Assembly (NCBI GenBank): GCA_016711435.1
Contig: JADJSY010000024.1
Location: 70,838-134,837, forward strand
DNA length: 64,000 bases
Source of the DNA: Lewinellaceae bacterium
GTDB taxonomy: Bacteria > Bacteroidota > Bacteroidia > Chitinophagales > Saprospiraceae
Direction: 5' to 3'
Shown here: positions 63,895 to 64,000 of the stretch, piece after piece
Position numbering within the stretch: the stretch's first letter is position 1
How the letters are laid out: each line of letters starts with the position of its first letter
Program-made: the position numbers and the translations under genes
The notes under the pieces: generated by a model
What the model was told of the DNA's origin: nothing
The model's input: the letters and a program-made list of their open reading frames with translations, nothing else
The model's database searches: none

Positions 63895-64000
63895 CTATTG
63901 CTTAACCAGCGATCCATCCATTCCCAGCAGCCCCATCATCCAGGAATATTCCAGTGCCCGTTCTTTCAAACGTTCGAAACGCCCGGAAGAGCCGCCATGA
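63895..64000 (-). CDS. S9-family peptidase (prolyl oligopeptidase type), C-terminal end only
   Basis: The last 34 residues of a protein that continues beyond the window: HGGSSGRFERLKERALEY and a helix ending LGMDGSLVKQ, stop TAG at 63895-63897. HGGxSGRFExLKExAxEY is the end of oligopeptidase B-like serine peptidases, where the His is the last member of the catalytic triad. These enzymes cut short peptides after basic residues. The call rests on this short tail. Confidence 0.65.
   Translation of the reverse strand, partial: HGGSSGRFERLKERALEYSWMMGLLGMDGSLVKQ

Noticed and set aside
1..64000. Programmed ribosomal frameshifting in the split genes
   Set aside because: Different runs and different directions of shift in many unrelated genes, with no common stimulator; read error is simpler.
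1..64000. tRNA, rRNA or riboswitch
   Set aside because: No cloverleaf, T-loop GTTCGA context or conserved riboswitch core was found by eye; ribH has no visible FMN element in its short upstream gap.

Overview
The window reads as a chromosome segment of a Bacteroidota bacterium, most likely of the Saprospiria type. The signs are type IX secretion (T9SS) clients with type A (19458-21134, 40400-42058) and type B (61261-63666) C-terminal sorting domains, a PorP/SprF-like protein, a TonB receptor with a carboxypeptidase-like N-domain, a DUF5686 protein, a LytTR two-component pair with a beta-propeller sensor kinase, and promoters of the TTG-N20-TAnnTTTG type. No rRNA, tRNA, CRISPR array, prophage or transposase was recognised.

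Layout. 0-2.3 kb: 5' part of dnaG, an F420-reductase-like NAD(P)-binding protein, and two small genes, one of them broken. 2.4-12.8 kb, all minus: a reductive pyrimidine-degradation operon. Read in its own direction it encodes methylmalonate/malonate-semialdehyde dehydrogenase, an omega-aminotransferase, an NCS1 permease, dihydropyrimidinase, beta-ureidopropionase, PreT, PreA and a yeast-type cytosine deaminase. Together these predict a route cytosine -> uracil -> dihydrouracil -> N-carbamoyl-beta-alanine -> beta-alanine -> malonate semialdehyde -> acetyl-CoA. 13-22 kb: a DUF4139 protein, a LytTR/sensor-kinase pair with a consensus LytTR site in front of the divergent DUF3592/beta-helix genes, and an ECF sigma/cupin anti-sigma pair. 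22.7-26.2 kb: a small stress-like block and a DASH-type photolyase. 26.3-38 kb: a Kir-type K+ channel, kdsB, a LysM protein, ribH, two OmpA-family proteins, an MBL hydrolase, two very acidic small proteins and an OPT transporter. 38-46.4 kb: PorP-like protein, two thioredoxin-fold proteins, a MauG-type peroxidase, msrB and malic enzyme. 46.6-64 kb: TonB receptor, cysteine desulfurase, glmM, alkaline phosphatase, lolD, a glycosyltransferase, a peptide-binding lipoprotein, an exported superoxide dismutase, a CBS protein, DUF1684, DUF5686 and an IgGFc-binding/SprB T9SS protein, ending in the C-terminus of an S9 peptidase.

Two window-wide patterns stand out. First, many intergenic gaps hold arrays of degenerate 7-nt repeats. 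The heptamer differs from gap to gap (GTTATCn, GTGTTTn, ATGAGGn, GTGAGTn, TTGCCTT and others), and many arrays fold into long, near-perfect hairpins with stems up to 64 bp, often around a shared G-rich core. They occupy convergent, codirectional and divergent gaps, and fill every gap longer than 30 bp in the pyrimidine operon. Second, about a dozen otherwise normal genes carry a single frameshift, and in six of them a homopolymer expected to be 6 long is 5 long. That looks like uncorrected long-read error rather than mass pseudogenisation, so these genes are annotated as whole genes with the break marked.
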